Source of the DNA: Lachnospiraceae bacterium
GTDB lineage: Bacteria; Bacillota; Clostridia; Lachnospirales; Lachnospiraceae
Assembly (NCBI GenBank): GCA_017540265.1
Contig: JAFYBJ010000009.1
Location: forward strand, 1-64,000
Direction of reading: 5' to 3'
DNA: 64,000 nucleotides
Shown piece by piece: positions 34,121 to 42,572 of the stretch. The position numbers and the translations under genes were made by a program. How positions within the stretch are numbered: position 1 is the first letter of the stretch; each line of letters opens with the position of its first letter. The notes under the pieces were generated by a model. The model saw nothing but the letters and a program-made list of their open reading frames with translations, was not told the DNA's origin and ran no database searches.

Positions 34121-35514
34121 TATATATAGTATTGGCGCTGCTTTCCGTAATGCTTACTGCATGCGGTGAGCAGTACACTTCAGGAAATGGCACGGCAGAA
34201 TGGGCGGATGCTTCCGCCTCGTCTGCCGTTTCTTCTGATGCAATTTCTGATAATACCGTTTCAGAGGATGAGGCCCGCCTGGAGGAAGCAGAAAAGATAC
34301 TTACGGATCTTAAGGAGGATATCCCGGAAAGTGTTTCCGATGCACAGGCAGTGTCCGGAGATACGGTTGAAAAAAAGAGATTTATCCCCCAGCCTACACA
34401 TTTTATTACGGATGCGGGTTACAGCGCAGCTTTGTCTTATACAAAGGATGCGGATCTTCACAGGCTGGCGTCGGTAATGAAAAAAGCCGAAAGAGGAGAG
34501 GATCTGACCATAGGCCTTATAGGCGGTTCCATAACACAGGGAGTGGCTGCCGAGGGCCGTCTTGATAAAAAGGTGGAAGATCCCCAATATTATGCGAATA
34601 TTTTTTTTGACTGGTGGAAAAGCTATTACCCGGATATCAGCATTAAAAACGTAAATGCCGGGATCGCGGGAACAGATTCATATCTCGGACTTCACAGGGC
34701 ATATGAGGATCTGCTCCATGAGAAGCCTGATCTGGTGGTAGTCGAATATTCGGTCAACGATAAAAATGATCTGGTTCATGAAAAAAGCTATGAGCATCTG
34801 GTCAGAAATATTCTTTCCATGGAGAATTCCCCTGCCGTGATACTTCTTTTTATGGCGGAGACGGATGGAACCTCTGCTATGATCACACATAAAAAAACGG
34901 GAGATTATTACAGGCTTCCCATGCTTTCATACGCCGATGCAATGAAACGCATGATGGCGGATGGCAGATACAGCGCAGGGGATCTTTCCGGAGACAGGCT
35001 GCATCCGTCGGTAATGGGACATGCAATGATAGGTGAGCTCTTATGGAGATATTTAAACGAAGTGTATGAAAATGCCGATCTTATTACCGATACCGAAGAT
35101 ACATGGGAGCTTCCGAAGGCTTTTACTCCGGGTAATTACGACAGGGCACGGTTTCTCCACGGAGATGAGCTTTATGCAGAACAGAAAGGGAGTTTTACAT
35201 ACGGTACGGATAACTGGGCTTTTAAGGAAGGCTATACTTCGCTTGCGGGAAACGGCGGCATAAGTTTTAAAGCTGAATTTGCCAATCTTGGGATCTCTTA
35301 TATTCAGAGAGGAAGGGCAGACATGGCGCTTTTTGATGTATATGTGGACGGCGTTTATAAAGCCACCTTAAACGGAAGGACGAGGGTGGAACTGGTGGCG
35401 GCGGATGTTGAGATATATACCTCGGATAAAAGAGCTGAACATACCGTAACGATATACAGAAATCCCGCTTCCTACGGTGGCAGGATAGAGATAACGGGGC
35501 TGCTCACCTCATAA
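34093..35514 (+). CDS. SGNH/GDSL hydrolase lipoprotein
   Basis: An exported esterase-like protein. The signal peptide ends in the lipobox LTAC with Cys24. A Ser/Asp-rich linker (about 25-95) leads to an SGNH domain: LIGGSITQG with nucleophile S146, [25 protein letters not shown] (oxyanion Asn) and [15 protein letters not shown] with the catalytic D301/H304 pair. About 130 further residues form a beta-rich module ([18 protein letters not shown]), possibly carbohydrate-related. Such proteins often deacetylate polysaccharides. The start lies inside the preceding gene (28-nt overlap) with GAAGGG upstream, so the pair is probably co-translated. Confidence 0.85.
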   Translation: MSHKLQQTVIYIVLALLSVMLTACGEQYTSGNGTAEWADASASSAVSSDAISDNTVSEDEARLEEAEKILTDLKEDIPESVSDAQAVSGDTVEKKRFIPQPTHFITDAGYSAALSYTKDADLHRLASVMKKAERGEDLTIGLIGGSITQGVAAEGRLDKKVEDPQYYANIFFDWWKSYYPDISIKNVNAGIAGTDSYLGLHRAYEDLLHEKPDLVVVEYSVNDKNDLVHEKSYEHLVRNILSMENSPAVILLFMAETDGTSAMITHKKTGDYYRLPMLSYADAMKRMMADGRYSAGDLSGDRLHPSVMGHAMIGELLWRYLNEVYENADLITDTEDTWELPKAFTPGNYDRARFLHGDELYAEQKGSFTYGTDNWAFKEGYTSLAGNGGISFKAEFANLGISYIQRGRADMALFDVYVDGVYKATLNGRTRVELVAADVEIYTSDKRAEHTVTIYRNPASYGGRIEITGLLTS

Positions 35515-35519
35515 ATTAC

Positions 35520-35549
35520 TTGTTTACAGAGCATGTTATATAGTATAAT
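35520..35549 (+). promoter_or_regulatory. Sigma-A-type promoter of the c-di-GMP operon
   Basis: TATAAT (35544-35549) with TTGTTT (35520-35525) 18 nt upstream. TTTACA at 35523 with a 15-nt spacer is an alternative -35. Leader about 49 nt. Confidence 0.5.
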
Positions 35550-35604
35550 CGAAAGTGGTGTTTTGTTTATCTGATCATGTCAGATCCGGAGAGGGAAACT
35601 GCAT

Positions 35605-36690
35605 TTGAAGAAAATAATAGGTGACACAAGGATATATAAAAGAGATTCTGACAGGGATCCCGGAACGGGTCTTCTTAATAAGGCGGCCATTGAGGATTAC
35701 AGCCGGAAGACGTTGCAGCTGATCACGCCGAAGAAATGTACCTGGCTGGCCATACTTGATGTGGATGATTTTAAGGCGGTAAATGATTCCTACGGACATG
35801 CATTCGGAGATAAGATCCTTCTGGAGATGGCAAGGCTTCTTGAAGAGTCAGTAGGGAATGCGGGAATGGCAGGGCGTTTCGGCGGTGATGAATTTTTCTT
35901 TTGTCTGGATGATGCCGGTGAATATGAAGTGAGAGGAGTGCTTGAGAAGCTGCTCGTTGGCCTTCCGGAGGCCTCTGAACGTCTTATGCCGGGACTTAAG
36001 GTAACGATCTCTGCCGGTGTCATATCTTCTCCCCTGAATCCGGGCGGTTACGACGAGCTTTTTGCTCTTGCTGACAAGGCTCTTTATATTGCAAAGGGTA
36101 AGGGGCGTAACAGATATATCATCTACCGCGAGGAGATGCACGCAAATTACGTGATCCCCGGAAATACGAAGGCTTTCAGCTATTCAAAAAATTATATGGA
36201 GCGTATAACCCTTGCTGTAAGGGATAATACAGACCTGCTCTTTAAAAAAGGAATGGATGCCCTGCCGGAGGTTGTTGATCGCTTAAGGGATGAATTCCAG
36301 CTTGATTATTTTGCCATTTATTCCGGGAAGAGCAGAAAGTGTGTATATTGTACTGGAGAAAAAAAGGATGTGCCTTTCCCTGAATGGCTTTTAAAGGGCA
36401 TCATGGAGGATCCTTCATCGGAAAATACGTGGACTTATGCTTCGGATCCGATGATAGGAAGATCAAAGAAAGAGCATCCCAGGCTCTGCAGATGGCTTAA
36501 AAGGAGAAAAGGCAGAGAGGGGATCTTCTCTGTCATAAAGGATGAGGAAGGGAATCCGGGGGCAATATTTGTTTATAATTCCGAGGCGATGAAACAGTGG
36601 GCGGTTGATGATGCCTATGTGCTGATGCTGATGTCGGATGTCATACACAGGATAAAAACGATGGAAGATATGAGGAAGAGGGATAGATAA
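35605..36690 (+). CDS. GGDEF diguanylate cyclase with C-terminal GAF-like domain
   Basis: Makes cyclic di-GMP from two GTP. The GGDEF domain occupies about residues 10-175: TGLLNKAAIEDYSRKTLQLI, ILDVDDFKAVNDSYGHAFGD, then RFGGDEFFF with an intact GGDEF at 93-97, and ADKALYIAKGKGRNRYI. No RxxD inhibitory I-site is visible just before GGDEF. The remaining ~185 residues look like a GAF-type sensor (DYFAIYSGKSRKCVYCTGEK). There is no membrane segment. The start is TTG with GGAGAGGG 8 nt upstream. It overlaps the next gene by one base (TAATG). Confidence 0.85.
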   Translation: MKKIIGDTRIYKRDSDRDPGTGLLNKAAIEDYSRKTLQLITPKKCTWLAILDVDDFKAVNDSYGHAFGDKILLEMARLLEESVGNAGMAGRFGGDEFFFCLDDAGEYEVRGVLEKLLVGLPEASERLMPGLKVTISAGVISSPLNPGGYDELFALADKALYIAKGKGRNRYIIYREEMHANYVIPGNTKAFSYSKNYMERITLAVRDNTDLLFKKGMDALPEVVDRLRDEFQLDYFAIYSGKSRKCVYCTGEKKDVPFPEWLLKGIMEDPSSENTWTYASDPMIGRSKKEHPRLCRWLKRRKGREGIFSVIKDEEGNPGAIFVYNSEAMKQWAVDDAYVLMLMSDVIHRIKTMEDMRKRDR

Positions 36691-37895
36691 TGAAGGTGCG
36701 GAGTTTTTTTGCTTTTTCTGCAGGGATCCTTTTTCTTTCGGGCTGCGGAAGGGCTGAACCTGCCGAGCTTACCCTCTGGGGAGGAAGGCAGAGCACTGAG
36801 CTTCTGCAGGGACAGGCAGAGGCTTTTATGGCTGAGAATAAGGATATAAATGTTACTGTCGGAATAGAAGACGAAGATACCCTGAAGGATACGGTACTTG
36901 GAAATCCTGCCGGTGCGGCGGACGTTTTTTGTTTTCCGAACGACCAGCTGGCCGATCTTGCAAGAGCAGGCATGCTTTCAGAGATCACTGAAGGGAAAGA
37001 GGCCGTGACAGAGGCAAACGGAGGAGAGGAAAGCGCTGCCGTGCAGAGCGCTATGTATGAAGGGAAACTCTATGCCTATCCCATGACGGCAAGCAACGGT
37101 TATTTTATGTTTTATGATTCATCCTATTTTACCGAAGAGGATGTGAAGAGTCTGGACAAGATGCTTGAGATAGCGGCAGCCAATGACAAATATGTGATGA
37201 TGGATATGACCAGCGGATGGTATATGTATTCCTTCTTTGCGGGCGCCGGTATGAGTGTGCAGATGAATGAAGAAGGGATCAACGAATGTGATTTCAACAG
37301 GACTGACGGTGAAGTTACCGGAGTACAGGTGGCGGAAGCTGTCCTGGCTATAGCTTCACATCCCGGTTTTAAATGTGGAAGCGATGAGGATTTTCAGAAG
37401 GGCGTGGAAGACGGTTCTGTGATCGCCGGCATAAACGGTACATGGAATGTGCCTGTGGTGGAAGCCGCTTTCGGGGACGGTTATGCGGCAGCAAAGCTGC
37501 CTGAATATACTGTCGCGGGAAAGAGCCTGCAGATGGGCAGTTTTGCCGGTTATAAGCTTGTGGGCGTAAGCTCAGGCAGTAAAAATAAGAATGCCTCACA
37601 TAAACTTGCGGCATATATAACAGGAGGGGACAGGCAGTTAGAACGTTTTGCCGCGACGGGAGAGGGCCCTTCGGATACTTATGCAGCTGCTTCAGAGGAG
37701 GTGCAGGGAGCGCCTGCCATAAAGGCACTTTCGGAGCAGGCACCCTATGCAAAGCTTCAGAATATAAACAATTCATACTGGGAGCCCATGGTAAGCTTTG
37801 GGAACGTGATCTGCACGGGAAATCCCGACGGACTTGATCTTCAGACACTTTTGGATGATACCGTATCTGCCATAACGGCGGATCCATCCAAATGA
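36690..37895 (+). CDS. Extracellular solute-binding lipoprotein, no transporter nearby
   Basis: A family-1-type (maltose-like) binding protein. The signal peptide MKVRSFFAFSAGILFLSGCG has lipobox LSGC with Cys19. The mature part has AELTLWGGRQSTELLQGQAE, AFMAENKDINVTVGIEDEDT and ADVFCFPNDQLADLARAGML, typical of ABC sugar-binding proteins. No permease or ATPase gene lies nearby. It sits between a diguanylate cyclase and a membrane HD-GYP protein with single-base and 4-nt overlaps, suggesting a sensory rather than transport role. Ligand unknown. Confidence 0.85.
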   Translation: MKVRSFFAFSAGILFLSGCGRAEPAELTLWGGRQSTELLQGQAEAFMAENKDINVTVGIEDEDTLKDTVLGNPAGAADVFCFPNDQLADLARAGMLSEITEGKEAVTEANGGEESAAVQSAMYEGKLYAYPMTASNGYFMFYDSSYFTEEDVKSLDKMLEIAAANDKYVMMDMTSGWYMYSFFAGAGMSVQMNEEGINECDFNRTDGEVTGVQVAEAVLAIASHPGFKCGSDEDFQKGVEDGSVIAGINGTWNVPVVEAAFGDGYAAAKLPEYTVAGKSLQMGSFAGYKLVGVSSGSKNKNASHKLAAYITGGDRQLERFAATGEGPSDTYAAASEEVQGAPAIKALSEQAPYAKLQNINNSYWEPMVSFGNVICTGNPDGLDLQTLLDDTVSAITADPSK

Positions 37896-39217
37896 GAGAG
37901 ATCACAAAAAGACTTCTTCTGATCCAGATCATGGCCTGTATACTAAGTCTTGCAGGCATGATCTTTCTTGTGGCAAGGACAAACAGCATCACATCAGCCT
38001 ATTCGGGAGATACCGAAAAGAATATCATCATCGAAGAGAATATAGAGAGGATACGCTCGGATATATATTTCATGGAATATATTCTTTCTTCTTATGCGCT
38101 TTCGGATGATGAGTCTGTTAAAAATTCTGCCAGGGAGAATATAGAGGATCTTGATATACGGATCAGAGAGGCAATAAACAGCTTAGGCGAAAGCGTTGAG
38201 AGCCCGAAGGAAAAAGAAATGATCCACAGCGCCGCGAAGAATTATTTTGGTTTTTACAGTAAATTACGGATAGTATTTGACCTGGGAAAGAAGGGCGCAG
38301 GAGAGGTTTCCGATATATATATCAGGGAGGAACTGATGCCTTATGTGGAAGGCTGTAATGCCGATCTTGAGGAACTGTCCGGGAGGGTGGAGGCGTCCAC
38401 AAGAGCTGCGAGACTTGATTTTTCAAACGATATCGCGGATCTGGGATTTATGCAGATACTCACGATAGTAATGGTATTATTGTCCTGCATAATAGGCATA
38501 AGTGCCGTTGCCGGAGGCGGAAGAAAAATAGTTGATACCCATGAAAAAGAAGAAGCGGAGCATGCGGAAAGGCTTCTTGGTATTCAGGAACATATAATAG
38601 TGAGTCTTGCCAATCTCATAGAGAGCAGGGATACTGATACCGGCGAGCATGTAATGAGGACAAGTGAATATGTAAGACGTATCGCCGATAAGCTTATGGA
38701 GGAAAACATGTTTCCCGAGCTTACGGAGGAGGTAAGGGATCGTTTTATAAAAGCGGCGCCTTTGCATGACGTGGGAAAGATCAAGATACCCGATCAGATA
38801 TTAAACAAGCCCGGTAAATACGAATCATGGGAGTATGACATCATGAAAGGTCATGCTGCCTACGGAGGCCAGATCATATATGACATCATGGGTGAGGTGG
38901 AGGAACCGGAATATCTGGAGGTCGCTCATGATGTTGCCATGTATCATCACGAAAGATGGGACGGTAAGGGATATCCCGAGGGAAAAAGGGGAGAAGAGAT
39001 TCCTTTATGCGCAAGGGTCATGGCTGTTGCGGATGTGTTTGATGCGCTGGTGAGCAGGCGCTGCTACAAGGAAGCTTTTCCTCTGGACAGGGCATTTAAT
39101 ATAATAGAGGAATGTTCGGGCACACAGTTTGATCCCCGTGTAGCCGGCGCATTCCTCTCCATAAGAAACGATATAGAAAACTATCTGGCAGATTCCGATC
39201 TGAAGATCGAAAACTGA
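37892..39217 (+). CDS. Membrane-bound HD-GYP c-di-GMP phosphodiesterase
   Basis: Degrades cyclic di-GMP. TM1 lies at about residues 7-28 (LIQIMACILSLAGMIFLVAR). A ~160-residue helical extracytoplasmic domain follows, then TM2 (FMQILTIVMVLLSCIIGISA). The C-terminal HD-GYP domain has SRDTDTGEHVMRTSEYVRRI, PLHDVGKIKIPDQILNKPGK with the HD pair at 292-293, GHAAYGGQIIYDIMG, MYHHERWDGKGYPEGKRGEE with the GYP motif, and AVADVFDALVSRRCYKEAF. It overlaps the binding-protein gene by 4 nt. The outer domain could receive a signal from that lipoprotein. Confidence 0.92.
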   Translation: MREITKRLLLIQIMACILSLAGMIFLVARTNSITSAYSGDTEKNIIIEENIERIRSDIYFMEYILSSYALSDDESVKNSARENIEDLDIRIREAINSLGESVESPKEKEMIHSAAKNYFGFYSKLRIVFDLGKKGAGEVSDIYIREELMPYVEGCNADLEELSGRVEASTRAARLDFSNDIADLGFMQILTIVMVLLSCIIGISAVAGGGRKIVDTHEKEEAEHAERLLGIQEHIIVSLANLIESRDTDTGEHVMRTSEYVRRIADKLMEENMFPELTEEVRDRFIKAAPLHDVGKIKIPDQILNKPGKYESWEYDIMKGHAAYGGQIIYDIMGEVEEPEYLEVAHDVAMYHHERWDGKGYPEGKRGEEIPLCARVMAVADVFDALVSRRCYKEAFPLDRAFNIIEECSGTQFDPRVAGAFLSIRNDIENYLADSDLKIEN

Positions 39218-39222
39218 TCTTT

Positions 39223-39597
39223 TCAGGCTGCCTTCATTACCTTCTCCCAGTTTTCTTTTATGGATGTAAAGTGATCCGTGGTCTCGGCCAATATATCCCC
39301 GGCTGTCTTGCTTTCGGCGTTACCTGCATCGGTCAGACGGCCTTTCATGTAATTATACATACGCTCAAAATCTTTTGCCGTGGAGTAGTTCATATCAAGG
39401 GAAGCAAGGAGCAGATCGATCACTTTTATAAGATGATCACAGCAGCCTTTTCCTTCTTCTGTATCACCGGATGCGAAGGCATCCTTTCCCAGTGCCGCAA
39501 TCCTGACAGCATGTGTGTAGAGAACAAGTGTGAGTTCAGCGCCCTCTGCATTTCCTATCTTTGCTCTTTCTTCATCTGTAAGATATGATCCTGCCAT
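39223..39597 (-). CDS. FliS-like chaperone, second copy
   Basis: A 124-residue helical protein with the FliS layout: AEGAELTLVLYTHAVRIAAL corresponds to the ASPAELTLMLYEGAI region of FliS; LLASLDMNYSTAKDFERMYN corresponds to the central helix, and FTSIKENWEKVMKAA to the C-terminal DTWKEVMK helix. It is clearly more divergent than fliS at 15622. It lies outside the flagellar block, convergent with the HD-GYP gene (5 nt apart). CAGGAGGG precedes ATG 39597. It could serve one flagellin specifically or another client. Confidence 0.75.
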   Translation of the reverse strand: MAGSYLTDEERAKIGNAEGAELTLVLYTHAVRIAALGKDAFASGDTEEGKGCCDHLIKVIDLLLASLDMNYSTAKDFERMYNYMKGRLTDAGNAESKTAGDILAETTDHFTSIKENWEKVMKAA

Positions 39598-39652
39598 TTT
39601 CTTTCCCTCCTGTTTTATGATTTAACACTTTTTTAATAAATTATATTATATA

Positions 39653-39865
39653 ATGATGCTAGGGTCAAAAGCTCAGAAAGCGGTCATGCTTGCATGAAAC
39701 GCTTTCTGAGTTTGGGACCCGCCCGAACATGAGCAAGTAGCGAAATGCTTGCGTAGCAAGCATTTCAGCGAATTGCGAATGTTCACAGGATTGCGGGAGT
39801 TGCGAAGCAACGGAGCAATCCGGGGGCATCATGTATGTTGAATACTCAATTGACCCTAACATCAT
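39653..39865. repeat. 213-bp structured element with terminal inverted repeats
   Basis: Ends are ATGATGCTAGGGTCAA (39653-39668) and TTGACCCTAACATCAT (39850-39865), inverted with one mismatch. Inside are three stems: 11 bp perfect (39672-39682/39700-39710), 10 bp perfect with a GTA loop (39743-39752/39756-39765), and a two-part stem (39788-39794/39815-39821 enclosing 39799-39803/39807-39811). It has no supported ORF and occupies most of the 345-bp gap between the fliS-like and alarmone synthetase genes. It looks like a MITE-type or REP-like repeat; function unknown. Confidence 0.7.
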
Positions 39866-39881
39866 ATAATTATAATAAAGC

Positions 39882-39910
39882 TTACTGTTATTATATCGGA
39901 CATATACTGT
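39882..39910 (+). promoter_or_regulatory. Possible sigma-A promoter of the alarmone synthetase gene
   Basis: TTACTG (39882-39887), 17-nt spacer, TACTGT (39905-39910), just beyond the structured element. Leader about 26 nt. Confidence 0.35.
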
Positions 39911-39942
39911 AGGATATTAACTCCCAGGAAAGGAATTTTTAT

Positions 39943-40551
39943 ATGCAGCTTTACGGAGGATTTGAGGAAAGACTTGAGATAGTGGCGTCACGTTTTACCG
40001 AAGCTTTTGAAAAGGCGGCGGAGGAACTGCGTGCTGTTACCGGAGAAAAAACCTACGAGCATCTTGAGACCAGGATAAAATCCGAAGAGAGCATGGAGAA
40101 GAAATGCCTGGCGGACGGTCTTGAGCTTACGCCGCACAATGCGCTTAAGGTCATACATGATTCCATAGGAGTGCGCGTTGTATGTCTCTTTGTGGATGAT
40201 ATATTTAAAAATGCGGAGCTTATAAGAAATATGGGCTGCGTGAAGGTTATCAGGGAAAAGGATTATATAAGGGAGGCGAAGCCAAACGGTTACCGCAGCT
40301 ACCATATGATAGTTGAGGTGCCGGATGAAAATGCGGATGTGGACGGTAATCATCCGGGAAAATATTTCATAGAGGTGCAGCTTCGCACCATAGCGATGGA
40401 TACCTGGGCGGCCCTGGAGCATGAATTAAGATACAAGAAAAATATAAAGAACACGGAAATGATAGCGTCGGAGCTTAAGCGCTGCGCGGATGAACTTGCT
40501 TCCTGTGATGTTTCCATGCAGACAATAAAAGACTTGATAAAAGCAATGTAA
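39943..40551 (+). CDS. Small alarmone synthetase (RelA/SpoT domain)
   Basis: A stand-alone (p)ppGpp synthetase of 202 residues without hydrolase, TGS or ACT domains. Motifs seen: RIKSEESMEKK, VIHDSIGVRVVCLFVDDIFK (Asp and Arg of the synthetase site), REAKPNGYRSYHMIVEVPDE, FIEVQLRTIAMDTWAALEHE followed by LRYKK. This matches the RelQ/RelP-type group, but I cannot tell which. AGGAAAGGA precedes ATG. A two-component system starts 17 nt downstream and may be co-transcribed. Confidence 0.88.
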   Translation: MQLYGGFEERLEIVASRFTEAFEKAAEELRAVTGEKTYEHLETRIKSEESMEKKCLADGLELTPHNALKVIHDSIGVRVVCLFVDDIFKNAELIRNMGCVKVIREKDYIREAKPNGYRSYHMIVEVPDENADVDGNHPGKYFIEVQLRTIAMDTWAALEHELRYKKNIKNTEMIASELKRCADELASCDVSMQTIKDLIKAM

Positions 40552-40568
40552 ATGACTGAGGTATAGGG

Positions 40569-41243
40569 ATGAAGATACTTGCTGCTGAAGATGAAGAGGA
40601 TTTAAGGGAAGTAATAAAGGATGTACTGGAGGCAGGCGGATATTCCGTAAGGACAGCCGATAACGGTGATGAGCTGCTTAAAGCTGTCACGGAAGAGTCT
40701 TTTGATGTGATCATATCGGATATCATGATGCCCGTAAAGGATGGAATAACGGCAGTGAAGGAGCTTCGTGCTTCGGGCAACGACACGCCGGTCCTTTTTC
40801 TTACCGCAAAGACAGAAGTGGATGACAGGATAGAAGGTCTTGATGCAGGGGCTGATGATTATCTCACCAAACCCTTTGCGCTTGGAGAGCTTTTAGCAAG
40901 GGTAAGAGCCATGACAAGAAGGAGCAGGGAACATGCGCCCAGACAGCTTACACTTGATAATGTTACACTGGATACGGAAAAAGAGGAGCTTTCCTGTCAT
41001 AATTCCATAAGCCTTGCCGCAAAGGAGAGCAGGCTCATGGAACTGTTTATGAGTAATCCTGAGAAGGAATTTTCCACGTCGGAGCTTTATGAGAAATACT
41101 GGAAAAATGATGAGAATGCAGATGAGGAAGCAGTATGGGTATACGTTTCTTTTCTGAGAAATAAACTTCGTTCCATTGGTGCAAAACTTACGATAGAGGG
41201 AGAAAAGGGCGGCGGCTACAGACTTACCGGAGGAAAGGGCTGA
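40569..41243 (+). CDS. OmpR/PhoB-type response regulator
   Basis: A DNA-binding response regulator of 224 residues. The receiver (1-120) shows the acidic cluster AAEDEEDLREVI, acceptor D51 in VIISDIMMPVKDG, VLFLTAKT and DDYLTKPFALGELLARVRAM. The C-terminal winged helix has LDTEKEELSCHNSISLAAKE, then WVYVSFLRNKLRSIGA and GEKGGGYRLTG. GAGGTATAGGG precedes ATG. It is paired with the kinase 1 nt downstream. Signal and targets are unknown. Confidence 0.92.
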   Translation: MKILAAEDEEDLREVIKDVLEAGGYSVRTADNGDELLKAVTEESFDVIISDIMMPVKDGITAVKELRASGNDTPVLFLTAKTEVDDRIEGLDAGADDYLTKPFALGELLARVRAMTRRSREHAPRQLTLDNVTLDTEKEELSCHNSISLAAKESRLMELFMSNPEKEFSTSELYEKYWKNDENADEEAVWVYVSFLRNKLRSIGAKLTIEGEKGGGYRLTGGKG

Positions 41244-41244
41244 T

Positions 41245-42567
41245 ATGTACGCAAAGCTTCGTGTGACATTTGTATCCCTTGCGGCTCTGGCTCTGCTCAT
41301 ATGTATGACTGTAGTCATAACCCTTGTTTATTTTCTTACGGATAATGTCTTTGAAACGCAGATAAGCAGCCTTATGGAAGTGCTCCTTGATAATAACGGG
41401 GAGATGCCGGAGAGGCGTATAGTATTTAAGGACAACATGATGCAGATCACGGGAGAGATACAGTTTGAGACAAGATATTTTTCCGTGACAACTGATGCCG
41501 AGGGCAGGATATCCGAGATAAATACAAAAAATATATTGTCCGTAGACAGCAGGGAAGCCGGAGATATAGCAAAGGAAATATACGGCGACAGCAATTTGAC
41601 GGGCAGGGAAAGACTCAGGCTTAAGGATATGATGGAGCGGATCCTGAAAATGGATTCCGACCCCGATGCCGGAAGATATCATTATCAGGAAAATGTTTAT
41701 TATTACGGCAGCAGACAGAGGGAAGACGGCTCGACTCTTTATGTTTTCATTGATGCCACTTCAAGATATCTGATGATACAGCAGATATACTCCTACATAC
41801 TGATAGTAAGCGGCAGTATACTTCTTGCTTTTACACTCATATTCATACTGCTCTCAAAGCGTGTGATGGAACCGTTTATAAAAAACCAGGAAAGACAGAA
41901 AAGGTTTATCACAAATGCGAGTCATGAGCTTAAGACACCGCTTACGGTGATCTCCGCAAATACCGAAATGATAGAGATGACAGGCGGTAAAAACAAGTGG
42001 ACGGAATCAAACGTAAGGCAGATAAAAAATATGTCTGCCCTCATATCAAATCTTGTAACGCTCTCAAAGCTTGATGAAAAGGATGAGCTGGTTCTTTCAG
42101 AGGTGGAAGCATCCGGGATAATAAAGGATCAGGCAGAAAATTTTGCACCCGTGGTAGAAGGTTCCGGAAAGAAATATGAGACAGACATAGCAGATGACGT
42201 AAAGATAAGGAGTGACCAGAGGGGACTTCAGGAAATAGCTTCGATACTTCTTGATAATGCGGCAAAGTACTGTGATGACGGCGGAAGAGTGGCTGTAAGC
42301 TTTAAGCCTCAGGGCAAGCTCACAAAGAAGGGTACAACGGGAGCAAAGCTTGTGGTGACAAACAGCTATAAAGACGGCGAGGGTGTTGATTATAAGAAAT
42401 TCTTTGAGAGATTCTACAGGGAAGATGAATCCCATAATTCAAAGAAAAAGGGCTTTGGAATAGGCTTATCCATAGCCTCCGAGCTGGTAGTAAAGCTCGG
42501 AGCAAGGATACAGGTAAGCTATGACAAAGCTTCTAAAGAGATAAGCTTCACGGTGATATTCAGGTAA
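41245..42567 (+). CDS. Sensor histidine kinase
   Basis: A membrane kinase partner of the preceding regulator. TM1 at about residues 7-30 (FVSLAALALLICMTVVITLV), an extracytoplasmic sensor to about 180, and TM2 (YSYILIVSGSILLAFTLIFI). The HisKA domain has FITNASHELKTPLTVISANT with phospho-acceptor H227. The HATPase domain has the N-box LDNAAKYCDDGG, FYREDESHNSKKKGFGIGLS and a final IQVSYDKASKEISFTVIF. It is 440 residues long. Its stop lies 5 nt from the stop of the convergent methyltransferase gene. Confidence 0.92.
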   Translation: MYAKLRVTFVSLAALALLICMTVVITLVYFLTDNVFETQISSLMEVLLDNNGEMPERRIVFKDNMMQITGEIQFETRYFSVTTDAEGRISEINTKNILSVDSREAGDIAKEIYGDSNLTGRERLRLKDMMERILKMDSDPDAGRYHYQENVYYYGSRQREDGSTLYVFIDATSRYLMIQQIYSYILIVSGSILLAFTLIFILLSKRVMEPFIKNQERQKRFITNASHELKTPLTVISANTEMIEMTGGKNKWTESNVRQIKNMSALISNLVTLSKLDEKDELVLSEVEASGIIKDQAENFAPVVEGSGKKYETDIADDVKIRSDQRGLQEIASILLDNAAKYCDDGGRVAVSFKPQGKLTKKGTTGAKLVVTNSYKDGEGVDYKKFFERFYREDESHNSKKKGFGIGLSIASELVVKLGARIQVSYDKASKEISFTVIFR

Positions 42568-42572
42568 AAGTC

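Noticed and set aside
39200..39226. Possible bidirectional terminator between the HD-GYP gene and the fliS-like gene
   Set aside because: Only a 6-bp AAGATC/GATCTT stem with a 9-nt or shorter loop, overlapping the stop codon; too weak to call.
39665..39865. A 66-codon - strand frame
   Set aside because: It lies wholly inside the hairpin-rich 213-bp element and follows its stems rather than protein-like codon use.
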